From: Fasciolopsis buskii
Lineage: Eukaryota; Platyhelminthes; Trematoda; Plagiorchiida; Fasciolidae
DNA: 64,000 nt
Direction: 5' to 3'
Assembly: GCA_008360955.1 (NCBI GenBank)
Contig: LUCM01009277.1
Coordinates: 1 to 64,000, forward strand
A program made the position numbers and the translations under genes. Of the stretch, positions 11,066 to 22,912 are shown piece after piece. Within the stretch, counting starts at the first letter, position 1. Every line of letters starts with the position of its first letter. The notes below the pieces were generated by a model that made no database searches, had not been told where the DNA came from, and saw only the letters and a list, made by a program, of their open reading frames with translations.

Positions 11066-11545
11066 ATCGGGGTTCCTTGTTAGGTCAGTTACGTGTTAGG
11101 TTCAACTGCCGTGATGAATACTTTCAAGAAAAGGGAGCAAGTAATTTGGAGTGGGAAGCATGGACCAACATATGCCGGGTGCATTGAAACCCCCGGCGAT
11201 CAGCTTGGGACGTGGTAGGTCAGAAGCAGTATTCGTTAATTCGGTTATCATTAAAAATAATTTCGGCAAGAAGCGGGGGGGGGGAGACGCATCCAACAAG
11301 GTTTTCGTCGCCCATCTCAGCTCACCCAAATGGCATCTTGGATGGTGTTTAGCATGGTATTCTGACACAACGTAGATGGTATAGATTATTTGAGGTGGAT
11401 AAGGCAGCCAACTCCACGCTGAGTTTCACGGCTTTTCCTGAAGGATTTATAGACGAGAATTGGTGTAGTGTCACCATTGGTCTCTACTGAGGGGTGACAA
11501 AGTCCATCTGACGTTGGGAAACGTTGCAATGAGCTCACAAGTAAC
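11066..11545 (-). pseudogene. LINE AP-like endonuclease domain, catalytically damaged
   Basis: The endonuclease of such elements nicks target DNA to prime reverse transcription. Visible parts: RRGVGCLIHLKNNLYHLRC-like residues (about 11375-11440), standing for 'RGGGCLIYVKN'; GDENLVGCVSPPP (about 11270-11320) for 'DENLLVGCVYRPP'; and LIAGGFNAPGICW (about 11165-11205) for 'LI.GDFNAPGI.W'. The catalytic Asp of the GDFN motif is Gly here. The frame changes between segments. A run of 10 G (11275-11284) lies in this domain, and the switch of frames in this region is consistent with slippage there. Confidence 0.85.
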
Positions 11546-13765
11546 CTCAAATATCTTCTATAGCAAAGAATTTATGCCCGTCGGAGCGGGAAGAGGGATG
11601 TACTTAGGGGCGTCATTGAAGATGCGCTAGCCTTTGCTACGACCGTGCAGATAAATTCTCGGTTAGTTTGTTACAGGTGGGACGAATACACTGTTTGCGG
11701 TAGTTCCCTCCCGGGATATGTACCTTTGCCTGGTAGTGCTCTCGGGGAAGGAAATGGCAATGCATTCAGTTTAGAGGAACGTCCCACGAAACCAGTTTGG
11801 AAATATGGCGCATTGGTCGGTCAAGCTTGACCGGGATCTTTCGGTTAAGCATCACGCGGTCCGTCACTGGTTCCCCAAGCAAAGTCGTACTTTAACAAAA
11901 GGGCCGAAATTACTGCTGAGCAGACAGCTGTGATCACAGACAAACGGAAGATGGTTTCATTAAACCGATATGATTTTCACGCTTAAAGATGTACCTGTAA
12001 CACCAGTTATCCGATGCCGTCGAAACGTGTTTAATACACGGCTTGCGGCACAACGTTCCTTATTAACAGGTGAGAAATATTCATTGACTTCAACATTATC
12101 CCTTGCTGTACATGTATCTATATTTATTAGTGCTTAACTCCTTGAAGTGTGCCAAGTAAATCATCGTCGGTCTGTGGAAAGTGAAAATAATAAATTGCGT
12201 TGTTTGTGACTATGAAAATAGTTAGCACGTAAACGCTGGATCTTGGCTGCTATTCTGTTTTGATTATTGCAGGCTTGTAAAGAGCTGTGTATCAGAGCAG
12301 CCTGTTGATGCGCAATGGAAACCATAAAAAATGAGTTATTCATAATTCCTTCAAGCACCTCAATGGAAACCGTGACACCACTATCCTTTATTGCTTTTAC
12401 TGGGATCCGGAGATTTTTAACAAACTGAAAATAATGGCAAAAGGAAAATGCGCATAAATTTTGTTGGATGTTTCCCTAGCGAGGTATCAGAAAGCGATTG
12501 TGCTGGGCCAAAAGGTCCGCGGTTGAAAATAAATTGGCCTTGTATCTATCAAATCATAAACAAATTAGTGGCCAGAATCGAGCCAGGTGTTTTCATTTTT
12601 GGGTTAATGCAGTCAAAAATGTGCCGGAGTATGCTTCAAATTGGTTTATTTCATTTCACCTTGGGACATCCAAGAGGCCATTTTCGGGCACACTATTCAG
12701 CGTTTGTAGTGCTTTCGTAAGAAAGTAGGGGCCACCAGCTGCGTATGAATGACAAAGGAAGCGAGAATCGGGTTGCATTTCTGTAGCAAGCGACAAAAGT
12801 AAATACTCATTCAGCCTTAAGCTGAAAAGTCCTTCATTTGCTGGGCCAACAACATAAAATGGGCTATTCCAACTGATAGATGCTCAAAAACATTCCCTGT
12901 ATGTTCCTTTGGGAGTGATTTGTGAAATGTTTTTTCACGCACTGCTAGAATGCCCAGTTTGTGCTTCGTCAAGACGTATATGTCAGTCCTGTGGAAAGTG
13001 ATAGGCGGGGGAGAGAAAAACATGGAGGCACAGTGAAAATAACCTAAGAATAAAAATGAAGGACACCAGCCTACTGACAAAAAGAGTTTACCAGGTTCCT
13101 GCTCCCTGGATAAAAAGCAAGAGATGTTGCGTTTCGCCCCTCCGTTCTTCGCGTTAATGTGAATAGAACATGCAAAGACGGGAACCTTCGAGGGAAAACC
13201 CCTGTTGGTGAAGTACTAAGTGCTCTCCTGTCTTTGTCATATAGAGGCTGCGAATGCGTATAAACTATTTTGTTTTCTCATAGCCCAGTGGGCTTTTATC
13301 TAGCTCCCCATTTGGAACGCCCACTAGCGAACTGCATGATGGAGCGTGGAAAATGAGGTTTGCCATGTAGAGAAATTGCTTTTAATGGAATGGAATGATG
13401 GATAACCCGCCTGTTGTAGTCTCAAGCGTGATGACCCAGAGCTTCCGCATTCAAACTCAGGTCTATGATCACTGACTGGCGAGCCAGAAAGTTATTCTCT
13501 TCCTAAAACTCAGCCTAGCAGAAATCTTGAAGGCATCGTCTTTGAGATATAACTTTAGACCGGTGATGCGAATGCCTGCTTGGTCGCTGTTGCATAATTT
13601 GCCTACTGCCTTGATCGGGACTACCTGATGATCTTTACTGGATAGCACTAGACCAAACAGGGAGGGACTACGCCCAAGTCAACGTTTATTAAGTATGTAA
13701 GCGTAATGAGATCACTACTTATCTGTGACCAATTAAGCAGGAATCTGACCAGCTAAGTTCGTCAC
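11546..13765. other. no supported gene
   Basis: No gene could be supported. This would be the upstream side of the LINE, but no ORF1 was recognised. Frames at 12448-12720 (+, 90 codons) and 12817-13080 (-, 87 codons) show no family motif. A weak tRNA-like pair of boxes near 13435-13485 (-) was not convincing. Confidence 0.35.
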
Positions 13766-13940
13766 CTCTTTTATTTTTTACTTTATTAACAAAGTAACAA
13801 TGCACAGCATTTTTCAGGAAAAGGGCCGCGGCCACTAGAAGGCCAAGTGGGGAAGTTGACCAGCAGTGGGAGGATTCGAACTCACGACTTTCACGACCAG
13901 ACGCTGCGACCTTATCCGCTTGGGTACCGCCGACCAAGCG
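13766..13940 (-). mobile_element. tRNA-derived SINE, copy 2
   Basis: On the minus strand GTACCCAAGCGGATAAGG (A box region, 13927-13910) is followed by GAGTTCGAATCCT (B box, 13883-13871). The body then contains CCACTTGGC, GGCCGCGGCCCTTTTCCTG and AAAATG, and the copy ends in an A-rich tail (TTAATAAAGTAAAAAATAAAA). This copy gives the clearest B box together with copy 3. It explains the 5' part of a 172-codon plus-strand frame (13847-14365), which is therefore not called as a gene. Confidence 0.88.
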
Positions 13941-16900
13941 GCATTTTCCCGGTAAACAAACGGATCGTTAAAGTACCTTACAATAAGGAGGCGAGTGAAT
14001 TGACCGTTAGCATCCAAATTTGCCGGCTGTCCCACAATCGCCAAAGCGTCTTCGAGGTTGATCTGTGGCGGCTAATGGATAGTTTCCACCGGAAAAAATT
14101 GGAGAGGCTAAACTTAGCCCACAGTGGGTCAGCAGTAAGGAATTCGGCTAGAGAAGTGGCGTTATTGGATGAAAGACTGGCGCTCGAACACAATGTAAAT
14201 TCGCCGACTATTCAAGAGTGTACATTCACCGATATCGCTTCTCCATCAAGGATGTCCGGGGTGGGCCATTTCTCAGTGAAAACTTCCAGGTGGGGTATTT
14301 TGCATTACGCGGACTGTTTCAGTTTTATAATAAACTCAGACAGTTTGAGTAGACGAATGTTGTAGCAGATTCAGAGGAGATTTCGGGAAGACCGTCGTCT
14401 GCTGTTGGCCTGCCGCAGAAAACTGGATATCCGTGTCCTTTTATTGCCATTTCTTTAGGTCGGACACAAGACCTCTTCGCTTCTGTGATGTGCTTTGAGT
14501 TTGAATTGTTTGAGAAGGTCACAAAGGTCGGTTGTGAAGAAGGTGGGAGTAATGATGGGGCCTAGGGTGGTTCCCCATCTAGGGTAAAAGTTGGATTAAA
14601 ATATTGGGGCTATGTTAAATGGTGGAAGTTTTTACGCTGAATGGATAGGAACCACCAACCAGGTTTTGAAGTGCCACTCGGGTTCGGTGCTAAGACAAAT
14701 GACGTCCAGGTCTTCAAGCATTGTCATTTGCAAAGATTATGTTCAGCTAAAATGAGCAGGCTCGCTAAATGGAGGACACATCCAGAATGGCTTACATATG
14801 TTTGCCTGAAAAAGGTAGTAATCCAGCCAGGGCGTTTCAAGCACGGAATGTAACGTCAAAAATAATGGGAAACTTCACGCCCCTTAACTTTTTTCCCTGT
14901 TTCACCCAAAATCAGACCATAAATGCCTAGTGACAGTGGTTTTGGTCGTCAATTGTTTTAATTTTCATGCTTTTTTCTTTTTTCAATTTTGGATTTGCAC
15001 CCACTGGCTGAGATTAATTTACGGACATTTGGTATAGTCAGAAGCCATCAAGACTTACAGCTGTTTGTTTTTCCACAACCCAGTTTCGCTTTACTAACCA
15101 GGCTGGCGGGTAGCAGACATTCCGCCGGTTTACATTTGCCTTTGGCTGTTCTGCTCAGAAAATTGTTTATTAGGGCCGATCGTGGGTGTAAAAGCGTTTG
15201 CATTTGCTTGAACCAGAGCAGAATCACTTTTCGCTTATATTTTTAACAAAATGCTCATTCCGGGCGGGTTTTATTATTCAGTGACTGCGTTAGATAGAGT
15301 AGCGGGTGAAAGATACCGCTCACTTTAGGTTCGTTATATGCAAACCTTCCAGCTTACGAATGATACCAAATAATTTGTGGGACAATGTATTTTCTCTGGA
15401 GTTTCCCATCAAATAGGCTGAACGTTGCTCTGAAGTTGCGAGTTGCTAACAGGAACGGGCGAAGGGCATTATTTGGAGAATCAAGCTGTGAATCGCTTAG
15501 CAAATTTACCCGAACTAGGGCCTATATTGTTTAACAGCCATGGTGGGTAAACCTGGTGGGTGCACGAACAGAATGCGCAACGTAAATAATAATAGATGAT
15601 AGGAGTATTTTTTGTCCTTATTTCTGTTTTGTATTTTTTTATACGATACTTATGTGAGAGCATCTAAAAACAGTTGCGGGTGAGGTCCTGTGTCATCGGT
15701 AAATATAACCAAGAGGGAAAATTTACTGAAGTTTCCTTTCTCTCTGCCTTTCTTACTTCCGAATGCAAACAAGGAAAGAAGATGGAAGGACCGATAAGCC
15801 ACTGTTCTTCGGGGTAGACACCAAGTTATCGTTTGTTCCCAGAACTGAAGGGAACTGAACGTGGACCTCAGATGATTTTCTAGTTCCGCATCAAAACCTC
15901 TTTTGAGAAGGCCAGGAACAGTGATGACCCGAATATCCAAACGACAACCTTGGTCTTTTGCATACTGTACACTATAAATGTCATTCACCTTTGCAAATGT
16001 TTTCTTCCCCCTAATATCCCTAGTGTCCTCCAGCGAATCGATTCTGCTGGGGAGAGAGTGGCGAGGTATATCTGTCATCTATCCGGATGTCTTTCTTAGT
16101 TTCATTCATCCGTCATGTAAAGATAGTAACCACAACCTCCAATCAAACGCCCGAAATTGCATTGAACCTGTATGCACAACTTGGCATCTTTTACTGCCCG
16201 TTCTGAATCCCAGTTCCAATCTGTTCACAGAAGACCCTCAATCTAAAATTGAGAAAAAACCGGAAACGTCTTACCATTTGTATACAAGGAAATCCGTTGG
16301 AAATTTCACTTTCGGAGTGTGATGCATAAACATCAACGGATATAAAGTTTTCTTGTCTGCATCGGCGCAGGAAGCTCCGAGACCAAAAGGTAAAAGGAAT
16401 TGGTCTGCGACAAGGGAAAAGCTGGCTCCCCCTGAGGTTCATAAGGGTGAAAGAGACAAAGTTTTGGACCGCAGCTGCTCAAGATAATAATAACATTACC
16501 TTATGCGCTGGCACAATTAGCATTGAATAACTTGTTTCTAAGAGAGGCAAGTATAAGTGAAAGATTTTCGACTATTTTAAGGACAAACTAGGCAATTTCT
16601 GCGTTATTGGGATTCAAATAACCGGATCAACGTATCCGTCCGGCCCAGCCGAATCCAAAAGAATCCACAAACCAATTTCTCAAACTAACCAACATCTCCC
16701 GTTACAGCCTTTTCGGTTGCCCACGGTGCATCCGGTCACGAGGAGTCGCCTGAGTTCATTCAGTGGTCAGAGATTCGGTTGACTGGACTTGTCACATCCA
16801 AGCAACCTGGACTCTGCGCCGTTCGTAGCCGCCAATCAATGCAAACACACTATGAGGGGCTTATACGTGACTGGTCGCTTACTGACGACGACAGGCGTTT

Positions 16901-19055
16901 GCCAAGTGCGATTTCCACTGTGCGACGAACTAATTAGTTCAGTCCAGTCGCTGGCATCACTTGGGTGCCTCCTGGTACTTACCTGATGTAGTACTTTGGC
17001 TCACTTTAGTTATTAGACCGAAATGCAGGTAAAAATAGGTACAATCAGAAATTAAGGGCGAATTTGGAACAAAGCTCTGCCATTGTTTTAAACTGAAAGT
17101 ATATCCTTCAACAGTAATGAAACAGGAAAAGCAGACATCGGTCTAACGGTCCAAAAAAGCTCAGTTCCACTGCAAATGGCAGTATGTGGGGATAGAACTG
17201 GAAATGAGTGTTAAGGTTACGTTGGTAGGATAAAACTAGTTGATGAGCCAATGGAGTCCAACACTGGTATTTAAGAGGCAGGTGAATGCTGGAATGGAGT
17301 AACTCGAAGCGGATCGTTGGCTGCTCATTAGAATGCGAAAACGCAACGCCAGAAAAAAGACCAAACAGGCCCTCTCATTAGGTAGAGCTCCGCGGTGACA
17401 TAGTACTTTCGTTCAGCAGCATGTCTCATTTCGCATCATGATGTATTGCTCTGTTGCCATCCACTGCCAACCTCACATTACCTTCAAAAATAAAAACGGT
17501 AATGACGGCCTTGCCGTCAGTTTACATTTTAGCAGAAGAACAACAGGGTTTCGAGGACTGAAATTTGCTGATCTTCTACCGTTTCTTGTTCTAAGGCTAA
17601 AATTCCTGTCTCTGAGAAAGTGTGCTACGAAGTGGGGAAGCACCGCCATAGTGCCAAGGAAATAAATCTTAAACAACAGCAGACAGTGGATGTCTGAGTC
17701 GAGCGCCATGCTCCGGGAAGTACACCTCTTCCGCCTTTCCTTCACCTAGTCTATTGGTTGTCACATGCGAAATCTGAGGCAGTTCGATATGCAGAATCGG
17801 TCCATGAAAACTCTTGTTGGGCTTTGTACATCACGCGATGGATGGTGTCTCAACGACGGACGAGGACATTTGCAAGTAACAACACCCAAGACTGAAGGAG
17901 GCAAATGTGAAATGGATATGAACCAGTAAATAACGTGAGATAACGGAAAGTACAAAAGTAAAGGGTGCGAAAATTTAGGTGGAGTGCGTTTATGGTGTGG
18001 TGGGTAATATGGTGAACGGACACTCAGGACATGGAAGGACGAAGAGTGGAATCTGTTGGATGGTTATTTTGGTTTGACAGATGGGAGCTACGGCAGTAAA
18101 CGAAAATTACGTATTTGTGAGAAGTTAGCGGATGTAAATGCGGTTTGTTTTAAGTGAGAATTTCATCTGGGTGCAACAGTGGAAGCAACCTAAGAGATAT
18201 ATCGTCTTAATGACTGCGGCAAGAGTCAACTGCAGCAATGTCTAGCTAGAAAGCTACAAAATTCTACGTTCACGGTTTCCTCCGTCTACCAATCCGGTAC
18301 CGATACCTGAGCTATAAGTCATCTAAAGGTCGTTTCCCAGTAATTCCCCCACGAACTGCTGGAGTTTTCCTGAGCTTTTGGTAGATGGTGAGTATGAACA
18401 ATACATGATAGCCCTTGCAGGGGAGTGAAAAGAGCACTCTCGTTTTCCTGCTTTGCAATAGCTAAATTTAGGAGCGACGGGGTTCGTCGTACTCTAATCA
18501 GCATTTTCATTGACAAACAGGAACTTGACTTCCTGAAGTGGTCACTGCAGGAATGCTTTCTCATCTTTAATTTGGGTGGCGCTTCCTCATTTCCATCAAT
18601 TTTTGATAATTGGAAGTTCAAAGAATGCAAACAAAATTTGCACTAGTTTTTAGGTTTACCAAACTATAAGGTAATTGGCCATTGCCGCCCCCACTTGAGG
18701 ATGGGATCTTGGAGATGCATATAATAACGGTCTTCTTACTGTTCTTTCCCGCCGGGACTGGACGTAACTGAACGTGTTGTGTCACCTTTACGCCACACCC
18801 CTGTTCGCAAGCAGTCAGCCATGGTGAAACATCCTCCCCGCCTAAGCTGCCACTAAGTCGATTTAGTCCATAAATTTGGAGTTAAATGCAGTCATTTTCT
18901 TTCTGCCTTTTTTGGGCAATTGCTGAGTTTTGTCATAGTCTCGCTGGACATTTTGACGTGTTCTGCTTGCTTGAAGACCTAAATTGGTACTCGGATGCAG
19001 GGCTGAGCTCGTAGGTCCGGTTCATGGTAATGATGCGCAGGTCGAGAACGACAGG
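13941..19055. other. no supported gene
   Basis: No gene could be supported in about 5 kb. The longest frames are the remainder of 13847-14365 (+), 15650-16078 (-, 142 codons) and 15978-16322 (+, 114 codons). They have no recognisable domain, and frames of this length are expected by chance in a window of this size. A consensus-like 5' splice site (CAG|GTAAGT, minus strand near 16980) was seen without a convincing exon. Confidence 0.35.
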
Positions 19056-19065
19056 AGCTGATGCG

Positions 19066-19250
19066 CTGGCTGGTGGTGGCCAAAAGGATAAGGTTGTGGC
19101 GTTTGGATTTAAATGCCACGGGTTCGAATCCCCCATATCGCCGGCCAACTTCTCCACTCGGCAGCCCTCTGTTAACCGCGGCCCTCTTCCTGAAAAATGA
19201 TGTACGTTGTTGTTTCATTAATAAAAAAAGTAAAAGATGAAAAATCAGAT
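19066..19250 (+). mobile_element. tRNA-derived SINE, copy 3
   Basis: GGTGGCCAAAAGGATAAGG (A box region, 19075-19093), then GGGTTCGAATCCC (B box, 19120-19132). The body contains CGGCCAACTTCTCCACTCGG, CCGCGGCCCTCTTCCTG and AAAAATGATGTACGTTGTT, followed by the tail ATTAATAAAAAAAGTAAAAG and ATGAAAAATC. The promoter boxes are the best preserved of the four copies. The body matches copies 2 and 4 through the 'GCGGCCCTTTTCCTGAAAAATGATGTAC' segment. Confidence 0.88.
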
Positions 19251-20380
19251 AGCACTTCTGTTGGAAATCCACCAAAATAACTCAATATTTGTATTTCACT
19301 TTCATTAAGTAAAGCTTCAAAAACTAATACTTCTCGTTATGACTGACCTCTGTGTGCTGAAACTTATATTGATGCGAACCCCAGTCAACAGATGCAGAGA
19401 AGCACCTAAGCCAGCCAAACTTAGTATGTCGGGTACAGAAGAACCCCCTAAGAACCTCTGAAAAAAGCTACTTTTTCCGGTGGATCGATACACGGATTTC
19501 TGCCAGTGATGCTTGGACAAAAGCATTCGCGCGCTCATCACGTGAGAGGTTATCATCCCTAATTTTAGGAAGAGAGACAGGCACACACAAAGTAGTTAGC
19601 AACCTGTCTTCCCCATCAGCATCCTCAGCAAGGTTTTGGAGACCTTCATGAAAAGATTCACAATGGCTCACACTTGATAACAATTCTTTTTCTTCTTAGT
19701 CCCACGGTTTCCTTGTTGGGCGATCTTATTTTACTAAAACGGTTTAGTCTAAGGATGATCGGAATGAGGCTTAAAACAACGGAGTTGTTTCAAACTCTAG
19801 AGTCACGGATCCTGTAAATGCCCTTGACAGAGCTTCTCATTTTCCTTCTTTACAGGAGTTGGAACTTGCAAATTATCCGGTCGGATGCTGGCACATTGCT
19901 AACGTTTTCTCAAAGGGGTTACGTTTTCCATCAGTGCGGATTTCAGCTTTTCTGAGCCATTTCCCGCTCGTACTAGGGCATCCCAGGGTTTAGCATGTGG
20001 CGTTATTTTAGTGCTTGTTTTATTCAGCGATTTTCATAAAAGCACCTCGGCAGTGACCCCGACGTACTCTGATTGGGTTACAATCTGGATCAATGAAGCC
20101 AAAGAAGCGCGCTTGCAAGTAAATCCGGTGAGAGCTGGTCTATCGGTCGGAACTCGTTCAAAGTTGCCTACAAACGCGGGTACTTTATGCTGAAATGCTT
20201 AACCCTGAGCACTTGGGAAAACAGTGGTGGGTACTGTTGAGTGTTGAGCAAAAGCAACTAGCCAGGATTCAGGTTCAATGGGGACTTCATTTCCAATTAC
20301 CAGGTAGCCGACAAGTCCGTACATCGTGTGTTCAAGATGTCAAAGCGAAACGATCCCATTATTTTGTGGAATAATCACTG
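19251..20380. other. no supported gene
   Basis: No gene was recognised. Short frames such as 19317-19586 (-, 89 codons) lack motifs. The last ~100 bases may be the weakly similar left fringe of duplicated block A. Confidence 0.35.
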
Positions 20381-22540
20381 ATGCCCAATGAAACTTACAT
20401 TTGATTGGCACTTAAATATTACTCATTAATTGCCAAACTGACCTCATTAGGAGCCTGCGGGTTATACGATTTGTGCCAGAAAAGCTAAAAGTTCACCCCT
20501 GGTGCTCGCAAAGCAACAGAAAGATTTTTGAAAACAACCTTGCTTATCCGATTATACTGACGGTTGTTTATTGAACCTAAATGAAATGTCGAATCTTAAT
20601 TTTCAATCTTGTCCCATAGGCAACGATATGTATATTATGGCGTAACGACGACAAATGCTTTTTTATTATTATAACACATTCCCATTCATATCGTTCGGCT
20701 CCCCCAAATGGGTCATTTATCTGACAAAGTGCACAACTGGGAGTCACCGGGTATATTAATATGTGACATTCAAAACCACGAGGGGTATGGTTTCTCGTTG
20801 GTTTTAATTTTGTGCAAAGTTCTTGGAGAAGATTTATATTGGTTTGTCCTGCAAATATAATTAAGCATAGAGATAAATAGTGCGGAGATAGCAGGAAACT
20901 TGAGACTGCTTTTATAGATTAGAACCCAGGCTAAGTCCACACGCATGCATTAGACAACAGAGGTAAGGAAATGTGAAGCAAAATGAGACGCACTTATTAA
21001 AACAAACTGACATAAGGTTACAGTAGTGCATTTTAAAGCAAATTGCAGCATTGATTGTTCAATTTTTGAGAAGGGGTATGGATAACAGTAGGCACAGCTG
21101 TAGACATGCGCGCTATAAATCGGCGCTATAAGGGTGGATAAATATTAGTTAAATAGGCTGTAAAAGACTACGCTGAACAGGCAACGAATTGCACTGTATA
21201 CTTGACTGACTGCCCTTCGGACCCCACCTTTTACACACAAATCTCAGCTCATCCAGTCACTCTAACACTGTAAGAACTAGACCGTAGTTTTGCTTCTATA
21301 AGAGCCTGCCAATGATGTTTATCGATCATTGTGCCTACAGTGTTGACCTGGGGGTCCTAGCTGCACTGACGGCTGCATTTCGAACTAATCAGAATTATCG
21401 CGCTTGATTTGTTCAAATGTCGTCCTCAATGGAAGCCAGCTTTCTTCAACAGCATTGAAAGGGGACAAAGTACATATTCCGTTAACTCCAGTCAAATCCC
21501 TTCCACGAAGTCAGATCCTCTGAGCATGATGGGCACACGTTTCAACTAACTTGCTTTGAGTTCAGTGTTTATATTTACCTAATTATTTAAGTTTTCACAG
21601 CGCATATTTATAAGGAACAAGTAAAATGCGAAATGCAAACACTGGTAAATTACTTGTCATGCCTGCTATCAGCATATCAACCAAGTAGGACACCGCATTT
21701 ACTCGGTTGTTACCGTGCCACAATTTTTTTTTCACCGGCAGACCAATACTTATATAGGAGGCTTTATCTCTAGATCTACTCTATATAACTAAAATTTATA
21801 CGCCGAGAACACGAAAGTTAATCCACAACGTTTGTCTGGTTAATTTGGATTGAGAGCACACTCACAATTCATTACCAAGCAAAATAACTTCTGTGAACAC
21901 TACTGGTTAGAGCCACTAAGGGTATCCGGAAATTCGCAGCACTGTAGTCCTCAGGAGATATCATAGCGCGAAATATATCTCATTGCGATCCTCGCTATTC
22001 TCCGGATATGCTTTTCGCAGCCTCTCGGATGAGAAGGCATTCCCACTTTATTTTCATCACCAGGTTGCCCACAGATTACCCATGAACAGCTTGTTATTTT
22101 GTGATGCATTGCTGTCCCGAAATATTTTGCCTCATATTCTTAAGTTCCCATCTCAGGTGACGATAACTGATACAAGTGTGAATGTACCACCGGATATCAT
22201 TAAATGAAAAATTCATTGATTTTACAGAAACTGTACGCAAACTTAGTATAAAAATGCAATTGCTGAACTAATTTCTGTGTTAAATTCCAGGGTCGCTTGG
22301 TGAATCTGGCCAATTATTGCAAACAGAAACTGTTGCCGGACACAGAAAGCATGATTGCATGCATCCCAGCTGCTGCTAGATCTCCAGAGATTATGTAGGG
22401 CTTTTCAGAAAACATGGTCAGCGGGGCATTACTTGTAAAGACACCGGTTGAGCATAGTGTAACCCAGTTCAGAAAACCTAAATGGGAGGAATTGAGATTA
22501 ATTTTACTACGGTGATGGTAATGTGAGAAGTGCGGTTGCA
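20381..22540 (+). repeat. duplicated block, copy A (about 2 kb, diverged)
   Basis: The segment aligns collinearly on the same strand with 50300-52410 at an offset of 29.7-29.9 kb. Outside the core at 20530-20908 the match is diverged and has many indels. Shared anchors, with A first: GCATTAGACAACA/GCATTAGACTACA (20948/50867 region), TTTTTGAGAAGG/AATGCTGAGAAGG (about 21064/50975), CATGATGGGCAC/CATGATGGGTAC (about 21525/51261), AAATGAAAAATTC (about 22202/52114) and TGTAAAGACAC (22434/52314). The first is similar to the second all the way, so this is one old duplication or two members of a repeat family. No transposase or terminal repeats were seen. Confidence 0.88.
20530..20908 (-). repeat. 379-bp highly conserved core of the duplication, copy A; possible terminal exon
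   Basis: This segment matches 50451-50829 without gaps, with 7 differences (A positions 20591, 20604, 20643, 20679, 20743, 20829, 20858), all transitions, about 98% identity. On the minus strand an acceptor-like TATATTTGCAG precedes 20848, a frame is open from 20918 to a TAG at 20579-20577, and AATAAA follows at 20572-20567. The protein contains PTRNHTPRGFECHILIYPV and CALCQINDPFGGAERYEWEC; no family was recognised. Of five sense differences in this frame, counted from the acceptor, four are synonymous. The sixth exon difference is a stop in copy B. It is unproven that this is an exon. Confidence 0.75.
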
Positions 22541-22912
22541 ACTTGCACGTTGCTCATGCACTACTTGCTCGCACGCTCCTGTCAAACATACTCGACCTCC
22601 TACCACCCCCGACTGCTTGTTGTTTGCACCGGTCGAGTGTCTGGATTGCCAGTATTGTGACCTCACAGAGCCGAGTAAGAAGAAGGCATAAATCGTCAAA
22701 ACGGTTAGGGGAAAGTAGACGTAATACGAGATCCGCGGTAAGACTATAGTCCTTATAAATAGCTGACGTGGTGTGTACCGTTTTTTAAGATTAAATTTCA
22801 CCTGTTTTGTCGCGGATTGCTTTTTCGTGTTGGCTGTTACTGGCTACGTTTTTCTATCTGAAGCTGTTCAGCACGTTTTTTACACGTAATTGTTTTTTCC
22901 AAGCACGGTACC

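Larger units (their letters stand above)
9994..11545 (-). mobile_element. CR1/Jockey-like LINE remnant (ORF2: endonuclease, linker, start of RT)
   Basis: Reading from 11545 downward, the domains follow the order of a CR1/Jockey-type non-LTR retrotransposon ORF2: AP-like endonuclease, linker, then the first RT motifs. The copy stops in the RT domain at the junction with a SINE, and nothing downstream of it on the minus strand resembles the rest of the RT. Loss of the 3' part is unusual for a LINE, whose copies are normally 5'-truncated. Later deletion or rearrangement is therefore likely. Frameshifts and stops occur throughout. Confidence 0.88.

Noticed and set aside
13847..14365. 172-codon plus-strand frame, the longest in the window
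   Set aside because: Its 5' part is the reverse strand of SINE copy 2, the start codon lies in the SINE, and the rest has no motif.
15650..16078. 142-codon minus-strand frame
   Set aside because: No recognisable domain; frames of this length are expected by chance a few times in 64 kb.
16970..16990. Consensus 5' splice site CAG|GTAAGT on the minus strand
   Set aside because: No convincing exon with coding similarity lies next to it.
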